Positions 1 to 7,425 of a DNA stretch of 64,000 nt are shown in pieces; positions within the stretch are counted from its first letter, which is position 1, and the number at the start of each line of letters is the position of its first letter. The DNA is from Gemmatimonadota bacterium (GTDB lineage Bacteria > Gemmatimonadota > Gemmatimonadetes > Gemmatimonadales > Gemmatimonadaceae), in contig JADJRJ010000028.1 in assembly GCA_016712265.1 (NCBI GenBank), positions 186,001 to 250,000 on the forward strand. The letters are read 5' to 3'. The notes beneath the pieces were generated by a model. That model saw nothing but the letters and a program-made list of their open reading frames with translations, did not search any database and was not told the origin of the DNA. The position numbers and the translations under genes are program-made.

Positions 1-227
1 TGATCCGAGACGCCGCGCCATGCGACGAACCGACACACCTCGTGGTGATCGAACAGGAGCATCGAGGCCCGTTCGACCTGCAGCGCGGTGGCTAGCGCGT
101 CCATGGCGTGCGAGTACAGCGCCTCGAGGGACGACTCGCGCGACAGCGCGGCCACCACGTGCGCGATGAGGTCCCGCGGGTGGGGGAGTGGCGTGCGGTC
201 GGGACCGGAAAGCAGCGCGGAGGACAT
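1..227 (-). CDS. GAF-domain protein, N-terminal part (cut by window edge)
   Basis: An open frame runs on the minus strand from an ATG at 227 to the window edge, giving 75 residues with no stop. After a short leader it reads as the start of a GAF sensory domain: a long helix around residues 23-50 (RESSLEALYSHAMDAL, then TALQVERASMLLF) followed by a strand ending FVAWRGVSD. GAF domains of this type usually open sensor histidine kinases or diguanylate cyclases and bind small ligands or mediate dimerisation. The output domain lies beyond the window, so the class of signalling protein is unknown. The start is the first in-frame ATG I can place; no clear ribosome binding site was identified. Confidence 0.6.
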   Translation of the reverse strand, partial: MSSALLSGPDRTPLPHPRDLIAHVVAALSRESSLEALYSHAMDALATALQVERASMLLFDHHEVCRFVAWRGVSD

Positions 228-374
228 GGGCGTCGACAGGTGCGGGCTCGCGTTGCACAAGCTGAGAGCCGCCGCCCACGCGCACAAGCCACGGACCGTT
301 AGACCTTGCTCATGCGCCCTGCCAGGGGTGAGGCGATCGAGCGCATCCCAGCCGCTCGATCGCCACGGGGAGGC

Positions 375-995
375 CTACTTCTTCACCAACTGGTCGACCA
401 TGACGTCGAGCTGGTGGTTGATGCGCACGCCCCAGATGCCATCGGTGCGGGCGGTGTACCCTGCCTTGGGGGTGGAGTGGACCATGGTGCCGTTGATGTA
501 GTAGTCGATCTTGTCTCCACCCACGCGCACTTCCAGCGTGTTCACCGACGATCCCGTGCCTTCGGGCTTCTTGATCGCGTCGTGCGGGGTGCGGCCCTGC
601 ACATCGTGCGTTGCCGCGTTGCCCCCGCGGTGCTTCACGATGTACGTCCCGTTCTGGCCAATCAGGAAGTAGACGTAATTCTGTGTGGAGTCAGCGAGGT
701 TCGCCCCGCCAAACACGAGCCCGTAGTAGTTGTTGTGGCCGCTGGGCTTGTTCAGCATGAAGCGGCCGGACAGCGTGTAGTTTCCGCTCGCCTTGTTGTC
801 ATCTTTCCAGAGGACAGCGGCGGGGCCTCCAACGACGTGAAATCCCCCTCCCATTGCCATGACCTTGACGTCGGGCGTGTTGTCGGGATCGGAGGCGCTG
901 GTGCTTCGGTCCAGGCGCATGTGCCAACCGGCGGGGGCCTGGGCGGCGAGGGGGGCGGCGAGCAGGGTCGCCGCAACGGCGAGACGATGGAACAT
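375..995 (-). CDS. secreted lectin-fold (DUF1080/LamG-like) protein
   Basis: A 206-residue exported protein. Starting at the ATG at 995 gives a Sec signal (MFHRLAVAATLLAAPLAAQA) with a GGAG motif a few bases upstream, which is why I prefer it over an upstream start at 1019. The mature part has the strand pattern of concanavalin-like jelly-roll proteins related to the 3-keto-disaccharide hydrolase/DUF1080 group: a YTLSGRF strand, NNYYGLVFGG, a VYFLIGQNG strand, an NTLEVRV strand and a C-terminal WGVRINHQLDVMVDQL strand. Such domains usually bind or process carbohydrate. I see no recognisable catalytic residues, so binding or surface attachment is as likely as hydrolysis. It stands alone, with 186 bases separating it from the next gene upstream. 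Confidence 0.6.
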   Translation of the reverse strand: MFHRLAVAATLLAAPLAAQAPAGWHMRLDRSTSASDPDNTPDVKVMAMGGGFHVVGGPAAVLWKDDNKASGNYTLSGRFMLNKPSGHNNYYGLVFGGANLADSTQNYVYFLIGQNGTYIVKHRGGNAATHDVQGRTPHDAIKKPEGTGSSVNTLEVRVGGDKIDYYINGTMVHSTPKAGYTARTDGIWGVRINHQLDVMVDQLVKK

Positions 996-1120
996 GAGGG
1001 GGCTCCGGTGAACGGCCACGGGGGCCGGTGAGTGGTTCAGGGTGGAACATGACGGGAGGGCCGTGGGCTGGCTAGCCGCTGCCCATCTTGCGCGAGGCCA
1101 CTGGCTTGCGCACCCATGAG

Positions 1121-1182
1121 GCCGTCTGCCGTCTGCCGTCTGCCGTCTGCCGTCTGCCGTCTGCCGTCTGCCGTCTGCCGTC
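1121..1182. repeat. TGCCGTC heptanucleotide tandem array (about nine copies)
   Basis: Eight perfect copies of TGCCGTC run from 1127 to 1182, preceded by one copy lacking its first base. On the minus strand this is (GACGGCA)n beginning directly at the stop codon of the PqiA-like gene. It resembles the short tandemly repeated heptanucleotide sequences known from cyanobacterial genomes. The same unit sits beside two other stop codons in this window (5450-5456 and 40890-40910). Copy number is expected to vary by slippage. Confidence 0.9.
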
Positions 1183-1682
1183 TACCTCGTCGCCTCGGCT
1201 CCGTCCAGCTCGAGCAGCTGGAACGCGAGGTTCGACACCAGGCAGTAGCCCACGAAGTAGTAGAACCCGGAATCGATCACTGCATTGAGGTTGTCCGTGG
1301 CGACGGCGGCCAGATAGGCGATGAACACGCCCACCACAAAGACGTCCGCCATCGACCACTTGCTGAGCGAGCGGACCGTCAGGTACAGCCGACGGCGGCG
1401 CGCGACGTCCTTCATGGTCAGTATCACGAAGAACGCGATCGCCTTGAGGAACGGGATCGTCACCGAGAAGAGCAGGATGAGCCCGGCGACGAAGGCGTTG
1501 CCCGAGTTCCACAGACTGCGCACGGCCTCGATGATGCTCTGCGTTTGGCGGAAGATCTCCCGCGTGTTACCGAGCAGGGAGATCGAGGCCGTGATGGTCA
1601 TCATCGGCTGCAGCAAGCCGGGGATCAGCAGTGCAAGCGAGACGATCGTGAGGGTGATGGCGATGCGGTTGCGCGTGCTCAT
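1182..1682 (-). CDS. PqiA-like (paraquat-inducible protein A family) membrane protein
   Basis: From the ATG at 1682 this is a 166-residue integral membrane protein with four predicted hydrophobic segments (near residues 5-25, 60-85, 105-130 and 135-155). The layout, with an Arg-rich cytoplasmic loop (KDVARRRRLYL) followed by SLSKWSMADVFVVGVFIA, matches the PqiA domain; a W-S-M/L-x-D-V motif is typical of the family. PqiA proteins are inner-membrane partners of MCE-type lipid-transport systems, but no PqiB/MCE gene is nearby, so this single-domain copy may act alone or with distant partners. A start at 1721 is also possible but adds a proline-rich leader. The stop codon abuts a heptanucleotide repeat array. 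Confidence 0.7.
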   Translation of the reverse strand: MSTRNRIAITLTIVSLALLIPGLLQPMMTITASISLLGNTREIFRQTQSIIEAVRSLWNSGNAFVAGLILLFSVTIPFLKAIAFFVILTMKDVARRRRLYLTVRSLSKWSMADVFVVGVFIAYLAAVATDNLNAVIDSGFYYFVGYCLVSNLAFQLLELDGAEATR

Positions 1683-1782
1683 GGCGACGGGAGGAGGGGC
1701 CACCAAGCATAGCATCTCCATGGGGGGACAGCGATGGGCGGCGACCTCCAGCGATCGGCGCCCACAGCTGTCGCTGCCGGCG

Positions 1783-2808
1783 TCAGAACGTCGGGGCGCC
1801 GACGTCGCAGGTCGCCTTCGTCCACAACACCCCCCTCGGCACTCCGTTCACGTCGACGGCGGCGAGTACGCTCCCGCAGGCGTTTACGGCGATGGCCGTC
1901 GAGCGCGTTTCTCCGGGATAGCGCAGGGTCGTCCCGACGCCGTTGAACGAGGTGTAGGCGGTCGGGACCACCACCCGGTTGATGATGGGGCCCAGGTAAC
2001 CCACGGCCCGACCGCCAGCGCCGACCGCCGTCAGGTGGAAACTGCCAGCGGAGAACGGTCGCGTGATCGGGGCATGGGAAGACCAGATCTCCCCTCCACT
2101 CAGGATGACCGCGCCGCCCGGCGTCACGCCAATGCCTTGCTGCCCGGGTCGTGAAGACAGCACGATGGGGGCGCCGCCAAAGCGGGCCCACGGATACTTC
2201 ACACCGTTGACCATGGTGTATCCGGACGTGTTGCGTTGGATGCCTACGCCGGAGGCCTTCGTCTCACGCAAGGACCCACTGGTACTTCGAAGGCTCCCGA
2301 GCCCTGGCCACCACTCGAAGGCCTGATAGACACTCGAGCTGTTCTCCGAGCTCCCAACCACAATGCCAGAGTCATTCACGTCTGTCGGGAACTCCCGCTT
2401 TCCGCCAAAGCTGGGGAGCTGAATGGGAATCGCCTGAAAGCTGTCCCAGTACGCGCCTCTCAGCACGAAGTGGCCGACATGGAAATGTCCCACGACGCCA
2501 CCCCGATTGTTGATGGCCGTGGGCCAAGTGGATTGGGCGCCATTCGGTGTGGGCAGGCGTCGCAAGGTGGAACCTTGTTGCACGTACGCATTCAGGTCTC
2601 CATCGCGACGGCCGATGACCGCACCAGCGTCGTTCATGTCGTACGGGTAGTCGATCTGCAACACCGTTGGGGTGTAGGCATTGGGATCGAATGCCAGCGC
2701 CGCGGGCGCGGCGGGGGTGTTTCGGGCGTGCGGACTGGTTGATGCGTCGGCGCAAGCGGCGACCACGGCAGCGGTCGCCAGGGCGACGCATCGGGCGGTT
2801 CGGGACAT
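1783..2808 (-). CDS. HAF-repeat lipoprotein
   Basis: A 341-residue predicted lipoprotein: a short Arg-containing leader, a hydrophobic stretch and a lipobox ending VVAAC near residue 19. The body contains repeated units of the type D-[IMV]-N-[DN]-x-G-x-V-[IV]-G (DMNDAGAVIG, AINNRGGVVG, DVNDSGIVVG), which match the extracellular HAF repeat, a beta-propeller-like unit of unknown function found in secreted bacterial proteins. The C-terminus has a cysteine pair (ACGS and TCDVG) that could form a disulphide. It is transcribed alone and faces away from the diguanylate cyclase across about 90 bases. No enzymatic motif is visible; a surface or binding role is inferred. Confidence 0.6.
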   Translation of the reverse strand: MSRTARCVALATAAVVAACADASTSPHARNTPAAPAALAFDPNAYTPTVLQIDYPYDMNDAGAVIGRRDGDLNAYVQQGSTLRRLPTPNGAQSTWPTAINNRGGVVGHFHVGHFVLRGAYWDSFQAIPIQLPSFGGKREFPTDVNDSGIVVGSSENSSSVYQAFEWWPGLGSLRSTSGSLRETKASGVGIQRNTSGYTMVNGVKYPWARFGGAPIVLSSRPGQQGIGVTPGGAVILSGGEIWSSHAPITRPFSAGSFHLTAVGAGGRAVGYLGPIINRVVVPTAYTSFNGVGTTLRYPGETRSTAIAVNACGSVLAAVDVNGVPRGVLWTKATCDVGAPTF

Positions 2809-2866
2809 GGGTGGCTCGAGGTAGGTGACACTCCCTCATCGGAATTCGTCCCTGATGAATGACACA

Positions 2867-2887
2867 GGACGCCCCATGGGGGTGTCC
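2867..2887. promoter_or_regulatory. short perfect-but-one hairpin before the diguanylate cyclase start
   Basis: GGACGCCCC and GGGGTGTCC pair (one G-T wobble) around an ATG loop, ending 11 bases before the start codon of the GGDEF gene. No obvious Shine-Dalgarno sequence lies in between, so the stem could shield the translation start or mark a protein binding site. The function is inferred from position only. Confidence 0.3.
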
Positions 2888-2898
2888 CCGACCAGCCC

Positions 2899-4116
2899 AT
2901 GGCCTCTCCCTCGCCCACCTCCCTCCTGCGCATCGACGCCGCGTCGCCGTCCCTGGCGGAGCGTTGGCGCCGCTTCTGGGACCCGCCCGAGCAGTTTCTG
3001 CTCGACGCCGGCAACGAGGGAGAGGCGCTCATTGGTCGCATCCGGATCGGGCTCACCGGAGTCCTGCTGCTCATCCCGCTCACGAGCATCATGGTGGCGC
3101 CGCGCTCGGAGTGGCACGAGCACATCATTGGCTTTGTGGTCACGCTCTTCGCGTTTGTCATGGCGATCGCGGTCTACTTCATGATCCGGCGCGACCTGCG
3201 CCAGCCATGGCTGCCGATGGCGACGTCCCTGTTCGACGTGACCCTCATCAGCGCGGCCAACCTCTCGTATGCCTTCGTCGCCGACCCGCACCAGGCCACG
3301 AACAGCAAGGTCACCTTCGATACGTACTTCATCGCGCTGGGGGCGACTTGCCTGCGCTATGACAAGCGCGTGGCGGCCGTCGCCGGCGCGACGGCCATCG
3401 TCCAGTACGCCGCGAACCTTGCGTTCATCTACTCCAACTGGTCGATGCAGACGTCCATGTCGGCCGGGAACATCTTCAATCCGTACGGCCGGTTCCAGTG
3501 GACCGACCAGGTCTCCCGGATCATCCTGCTGTTGACGGCCACCGCGCTGTGCGTGTTCATCGTCGGCGGCATCCAGCGACAGCGTCAACTCTCGAATGCG
3601 GACTCCCTCACTGGAGTCTTCAACCGCCGGTTCTTCGACGACTACTTCGCCGCCGAGATGGAGCGTGCGATGCGCTTTCGGGGGTCCGTGGCCATCGCGA
3701 TGATCGACGTCGACCACTTCAAGCAGTTCAACGACCGGTTCGGCCATGCCGCCGGCGACGTAGCCCTGCGCGGGGTCGCGCGGTCCCTGCAGCTCGCCGT
3801 TCGGCGCAGCGATCTCGTCGCCCGGTACGGGGGAGAGGAATTCGTGGTGCTCTTCCGCGAAGCGTCGCTGGATCAGGCGGTTGAGCTGGTGGAGCGGATT
3901 CGCCAGGAGATCCAGTCGGTGCCGCACACCATTGGGGACGCTCGGCCGGTGCATGTCACCGTCAGCGCGGGCGTGGCCTCGTGGCCGGAAGACGGGCCGA
4001 CCACTGGCGACATCCTCGCCACCGCCGATCGGCGACTGTTCATGGCGAAGGATGCCGGGCGCAACCGGGTCATCGGTCGGACCAGTGCCCCCGCGGCCGC
4101 CGCGCGCTTCGCCTAG
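2899..4116 (+). CDS. membrane diguanylate cyclase (GGDEF protein)
   Basis: A 405-residue protein with about five to six hydrophobic segments between residues 45 and 225, then a GGDEF domain (about residues 235-390). It makes cyclic di-GMP from two GTP. The active-site signature is GGEEF near residue 311, and an RxxD allosteric inhibition site (RRSD) lies five residues upstream, so product feedback is expected. The helix motif DSLTGVFNRRFFDD and the metal-binding DVDHFKQFND are intact. The membrane part has no recognised sensor name. The gene stands alone; it converges on arsM with only six bases between stop codons. Two other cyclic-di-GMP-type genes (PilZ, HD-GYP) occur elsewhere in the window. 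Confidence 0.9.
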   Translation: MASPSPTSLLRIDAASPSLAERWRRFWDPPEQFLLDAGNEGEALIGRIRIGLTGVLLLIPLTSIMVAPRSEWHEHIIGFVVTLFAFVMAIAVYFMIRRDLRQPWLPMATSLFDVTLISAANLSYAFVADPHQATNSKVTFDTYFIALGATCLRYDKRVAAVAGATAIVQYAANLAFIYSNWSMQTSMSAGNIFNPYGRFQWTDQVSRIILLLTATALCVFIVGGIQRQRQLSNADSLTGVFNRRFFDDYFAAEMERAMRFRGSVAIAMIDVDHFKQFNDRFGHAAGDVALRGVARSLQLAVRRSDLVARYGGEEFVVLFREASLDQAVELVERIRQEIQSVPHTIGDARPVHVTVSAGVASWPEDGPTTGDILATADRRLFMAKDAGRNRVIGRTSAPAAAARFA

Positions 4117-4122
4117 CGGGCC

Positions 4123-5172
4123 CTAACAGCAGCTCGACGAGGGAGTCGTCCCCGTCGCGAAGGGCAAGCCGCCTCCACAGCCGGCGAACACGCCGTAGTG
4201 GCGCGAGAAATCTCCGATGAAGGCGAAGTGCGACGCAAACCGCGTCTCCCGCAACATGCGCCAGGTGTTGCCGCACACGGGAAAGACCTTGCCGGTCTCG
4301 ATGTCGTGGTGCTTGTCGAGGATGAACCGGTCCTGGCTGCCCTCGATCGTGCCCCGGTAGATCACGGCCTGGCCGTAGTCCTCGCATTGGCTCTCGAGGG
4401 CGTCGATTTTGAAGAGCCGGTAGGTCGCCGAGAAAAAGCGCAGCGGCCCCACTCGGGCGGCGAGGGCGGTGTCATCAATGGAAAGCGGGCGATCGGCCAC
4501 CAGCCGCGGGTCGCGGAACCCTGCGTCCTTCGCGGCATCGAGGAAGTCGTTCCAGTATTGGGCCCCGCCCAGGCACTCGCCGTACAACAATGGGTCCTGA
4601 CGCACGGCTTCCGGCACACGGCGATCCGCATAGACATCGGCGAAGTACATCTCACCCCCCGCGCGCAGCAGCCGCGCCGCGCCGCGCAAGACGGCCCCCT
4701 TGTCGGTCGCGAGGTTCACCACGCAGTTGGAGACGACGACATCGAACGACCCGGGCCCGAGCCCGAGCTGGTCGAGCGACTCGATCTGCCCATCCACAAA
4801 CCGGACATTCGATCGCGCAAAGCCGAACTGTTGCCGATGGAACTCCTCGTGCTCCCTGGCCACGGCCAGCTGGCTCGGTGTCATGTCGACCCCGACCACT
4901 TCTCCTTCGGGGCCCACGAGCTGGGCGAGCAGGTACACGTCACGGCCAGATCCGCAGCCGAGGTCGATCACCCGTTTGCCTCGCAACTCGGTTGGGGCGA
5001 CCAGCCCGCAGCCGTAGTACCGGGCCGTGACCTCCGGGTGGATCCGGCCGAGCATGGCCTTGAGGTAGTCCGGCAGCACCTCGGGGTCGCAGCAGGCGGA
5101 GGTCCGGAGGTCGGCCGAGGACTTGAGCTGCTCGCCGTAGTAGTCGCGGACGATGTCGTGGGTCGGGGTCAT
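4123..5172 (-). CDS. arsM: arsenite S-adenosylmethionine methyltransferase
   Basis: A 349-residue class I methyltransferase that methylates trivalent arsenic using SAM, detoxifying it or making volatile species. The SAM motif VIDLGCGSG lies at residues 68-76. Cysteines expected for As(III) binding in ArsM are present: C27/C28 (TSACC), C54 (YYGCGL), C150 (SNCVVNL) and C300 (PVCGNT), and the C-terminus ends in a CC pair (348-349) as in many ArsM proteins. The ATG at 5172 begins MTPTHDIVRDYYG, the usual family start; an upstream open extension to 5517 runs through repetitive intergenic DNA and is not credible. No arsR, arsB or arsC gene is nearby, so this is an orphan arsM whose regulation is not apparent. 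Confidence 0.93.
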   Translation of the reverse strand: MTPTHDIVRDYYGEQLKSSADLRTSACCDPEVLPDYLKAMLGRIHPEVTARYYGCGLVAPTELRGKRVIDLGCGSGRDVYLLAQLVGPEGEVVGVDMTPSQLAVAREHEEFHRQQFGFARSNVRFVDGQIESLDQLGLGPGSFDVVVSNCVVNLATDKGAVLRGAARLLRAGGEMYFADVYADRRVPEAVRQDPLLYGECLGGAQYWNDFLDAAKDAGFRDPRLVADRPLSIDDTALAARVGPLRFFSATYRLFKIDALESQCEDYGQAVIYRGTIEGSQDRFILDKHHDIETGKVFPVCGNTWRMLRETRFASHFAFIGDFSRHYGVFAGCGGGLPFATGTTPSSSCC

Positions 5173-5333
5173 GGGGCAGGCTGACAAGGGGACGGAGAGC
5201 GCCTGAGGGCTACGTCGCTCGCGCACCCCCGGATTGGGAGTAGCCGTGAGAGGGTTCGCGGGTTCCCGAGCGACCCGCGGGCGCACAACGTGTCTCGATG
5301 GAGCTGGGGCAGGTCCCGTCCAAGAACGGATGC

Positions 5334-5396
5334 AGCATGACCAGCACGAGCAGCATGAGCAGCACGAGCAGTACGAGCGGGCAGCACGGGCAGCAG
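5334..5396. repeat. 9-bp-period repeat (AGCAyGAGC / GGGCAGCAC units)
   Basis: Seven consecutive 9-base units: AGCATGACC, AGCACGAGC, AGCATGAGC, AGCACGAGC, AGTACGAGC, GGGCAGCAC, GGGCAGCAG. It fills the middle of the 283-base gap between arsM and the leucine dehydrogenase-type gene. The last two units match, as the complement, the GCTGCCCGTGCTGCCCGTGC stretch at 40819-40838. Nothing else is visible in this gap except one GACGGCA heptad at its far end (5450-5456). Confidence 0.75.
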
Positions 5397-5455
5397 GGAG
5401 CACCGGTCGCTTGCGTCTCGTCTCCCCGGACGCTTGACCTGCTCGCGCCTGCCGT

Positions 5456-6493
5456 CTACCCCTCGCGCAGCCTCGCCTCCGCGTACCGGTCTGCCGCCTC
5501 GGCCGTCGTGACCCCATCGCGGCTGGCCAGGTCGAGGACGGTCAGCAAGGTGTCGTGGATGTTGTGGACGCGCGCCGCCATGCCGTCCGGGGTCTCGCCG
5601 AGCAGCGCGATGCTGCCGCTGATCACCCCGCCAGCATTCACAATGTAGTCAGGAGCGTACAGAATGCCCCGCGCGGCCAGCGCGTCCGCGTGGTGCGGTG
5701 CCTGCAGTTGGTTGTTTGCCGCTCCGCACACCACCGCGACGCGCAGTCGCGGGATGGTGACGTCATTCAGGACCGCCCCGAGGGCGCAGGGGACGAACAT
5801 GTCCCCGGGCTGGTCGTAGATCTCGTCGGGGAGCACGTTGGTGCCGTCCACGGCAGACGCTGTCTGGGCGGCCCGCACCGGATCGGCGTCGGTCACGACC
5901 AGGCGCGCCCCAGCGGCGCGCAACAGCTGCGCCAGGTGGCTGCCGACGTTGCCGCATCCCTGCAGCACCATCGTCCGGCCCGTGAGGTTCGCGTGGCCCC
6001 AGCGGTGCATGGCACACGCTTCGATGCCGCGCAGCACTCCCTGCGCCGTCCAGGGTGAGGGATCGCCGCCCTTGCCATCGATCCCGGCGATGTGCCGCGA
6101 GACCGTGGCCGAGACCTCGAGGTCCGCGGGCGAGACCCCGACATCCTCCCCGGTGATGAAAGTCCCACCGAGGCGATCGACAAAACGCCCGTGGGCGCGG
6201 AACAGGTCCGCGCGCCCCTCCTGGCGCCGCGGGTCGCCGATGATGACGGCCTTGCCACCCCCGAGCGCGAGGCCGGCGGCAGCATTCTTGTAGGTCATCC
6301 CGCGCGACAGGCGCAACACGTCGAGCAGCGCGTCAGCAGTGGTCGCGTAGGGCCAATATCGCGTGCCGCCGGTCGCCGGGCCAAGCGCCGTGCTGTGCAC
6401 GGCGATGATGGCGCGGTAACCGGCGGCAGGGTCCTGACAGAAGACCACCTGCTCGTGCCCCATCTGGGGCACGAGGTCAAGCGGGTGGGTCAT
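5456..6493 (-). CDS. Leu/Val/Phe/Glu dehydrogenase family, probably leucine dehydrogenase
   Basis: A 345-residue amino-acid dehydrogenase that would oxidatively deaminate a branched-chain or aromatic amino acid to the 2-oxo acid with NAD+. The catalytic lysine pair is present (K69 in TYKNAAAG and K81 in GGGKAVI), as is the conserved aspartate D116 in GEDVG. GGTR at residues 42-45 is the substrate-side glycine loop, and the Rossmann motif QGCGNVGSH follows near residue 180. Length and motifs fit leucine or phenylalanine dehydrogenase; the exact substrate cannot be read from sequence alone. The start ATG overlaps the stop of the creatininase-like gene by four bases, so the two are probably translationally coupled. 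A GACGGCA heptad abuts the stop codon. Confidence 0.87.
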   Translation of the reverse strand: MTHPLDLVPQMGHEQVVFCQDPAAGYRAIIAVHSTALGPATGGTRYWPYATTADALLDVLRLSRGMTYKNAAAGLALGGGKAVIIGDPRRQEGRADLFRAHGRFVDRLGGTFITGEDVGVSPADLEVSATVSRHIAGIDGKGGDPSPWTAQGVLRGIEACAMHRWGHANLTGRTMVLQGCGNVGSHLAQLLRAAGARLVVTDADPVRAAQTASAVDGTNVLPDEIYDQPGDMFVPCALGAVLNDVTIPRLRVAVVCGAANNQLQAPHHADALAARGILYAPDYIVNAGGVISGSIALLGETPDGMAARVHNIHDTLLTVLDLASRDGVTTAEAADRYAEARLREG

Positions 6494-7407
6494 GCGCCGG
6501 GGCGCTGGCGCGGCGGCGCGGGCAGGGTGCCCTTGTTCGCAATTGCCTTGTTGATCGCCTCAACCGTGATGGTCGCCCGGAACTCCACGATCTGCTTCGC
6601 CCACTCGGTGGCCTTCTTGCGATCGGCGAGCGAGACACCATTGATCGTCGCCTTCCCCGCCTTGACGCGCTCGTCGTAGCGGATCGACTTGGGGTCGTCG
6701 ATGAACATGTTGAGGGCAATCACCGGGTCGTCGTGCAGGTTGTCCGAAGCGCCATCGACGAGGCCCTTCGTCTTCATGTGGGCCTGCGCGCCAGCATAGT
6801 CGTAGTACTCCTGCACGTGGGCGACGACGGGTGCGCCCTGCCAGATCTTCGTCAGCGAGTCGGCCACAGAGCGCTGGCCGCCCTGGTTGCCGCCGCTGTC
6901 GCCGATCAGGATGATGTTCTTGAAGCCATGCTGCTTGAGGCTGGCGACCACGTCCGTCAGTACGGCCCGAAAGGTGTTCTCGCGGAGCGAGATCGTCCCC
7001 GGGCTGGTCATGTGGCTCGACGGCGGCTCGATGTTGCCCTCCGGCACCAGCTTGATGATCGGCGCACAGAGCGCATTGCCCAGCTTGCGGGCAATGGCCT
7101 CACAGTTCGTGTGCAAGACGTAGTTGTGCTTGCCGGTCACAAGCCACGGGCCGTTAGGTTCCTGGCCGCCCGTCGGGATGATGATCGTGGTCTTGCCTGC
7201 CTTGATGGCGTCGCGCACGTCCATCCACGTCATCTCCTCGAGCCAGATCGACGGATTCGGCGGGAGGGGGTTGGGCGCGTCGGGGCAGTTGTACGGGTTC
7301 TGGGCGCACTGGCCGCCGCCCATCGAGGGCGGGCCCTGCGGCTGACGTTGCTGCGCACCGGCGGTGGTCGCGACGAGCGCGACGGCGGCGAGGACGATCC
7401 GTTTCAT
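6490..7407 (-). CDS. exported creatininase-family protein with altered metal ligands
   Basis: A 305-residue protein with a Sec signal peptide (MKRIVLAAVALVATTAGAQ) followed by a creatininase-like amidohydrolase fold. Family landmarks are the GGQEPNGPW loop, the GNALCAPI strand, the SHMTSPGTIS turn and the GDSGGNQ loop. Compared with classical creatininase, the first-loop Glu is kept, but the His two residues later is Asn, the downstream Asp position reads Lys-His-Asn, and the NGHGGN histidine is Ser. Metal binding is therefore probably different from creatinine amidohydrolase, and the substrate is unknown. The gene lies 18 bases after the amidohydrolase and overlaps the dehydrogenase by four bases, suggesting one operon for a nitrogenous substrate. 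Confidence 0.8.
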   Translation of the reverse strand: MKRIVLAAVALVATTAGAQQRQPQGPPSMGGGQCAQNPYNCPDAPNPLPPNPSIWLEEMTWMDVRDAIKAGKTTIIIPTGGQEPNGPWLVTGKHNYVLHTNCEAIARKLGNALCAPIIKLVPEGNIEPPSSHMTSPGTISLRENTFRAVLTDVVASLKQHGFKNIILIGDSGGNQGGQRSVADSLTKIWQGAPVVAHVQEYYDYAGAQAHMKTKGLVDGASDNLHDDPVIALNMFIDDPKSIRYDERVKAGKATINGVSLADRKKATEWAKQIVEFRATITVEAINKAIANKGTLPAPPRQRPGA

Positions 7408-7425
7408 GAGCGTGGGGAGAGGGGG

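Noticed and set aside
1121..1182. Possible CRISPR array
   Set aside because: The unit is only seven bases, without spacers, and no cas gene is present.
5173..5517. Upstream extension of the ArsM frame through the 9-bp repeat
   Set aside because: The extension encodes low-complexity Cys/Ser and Arg-rich sequence from the repeat. The internal ATG gives the standard ArsM N-terminus.
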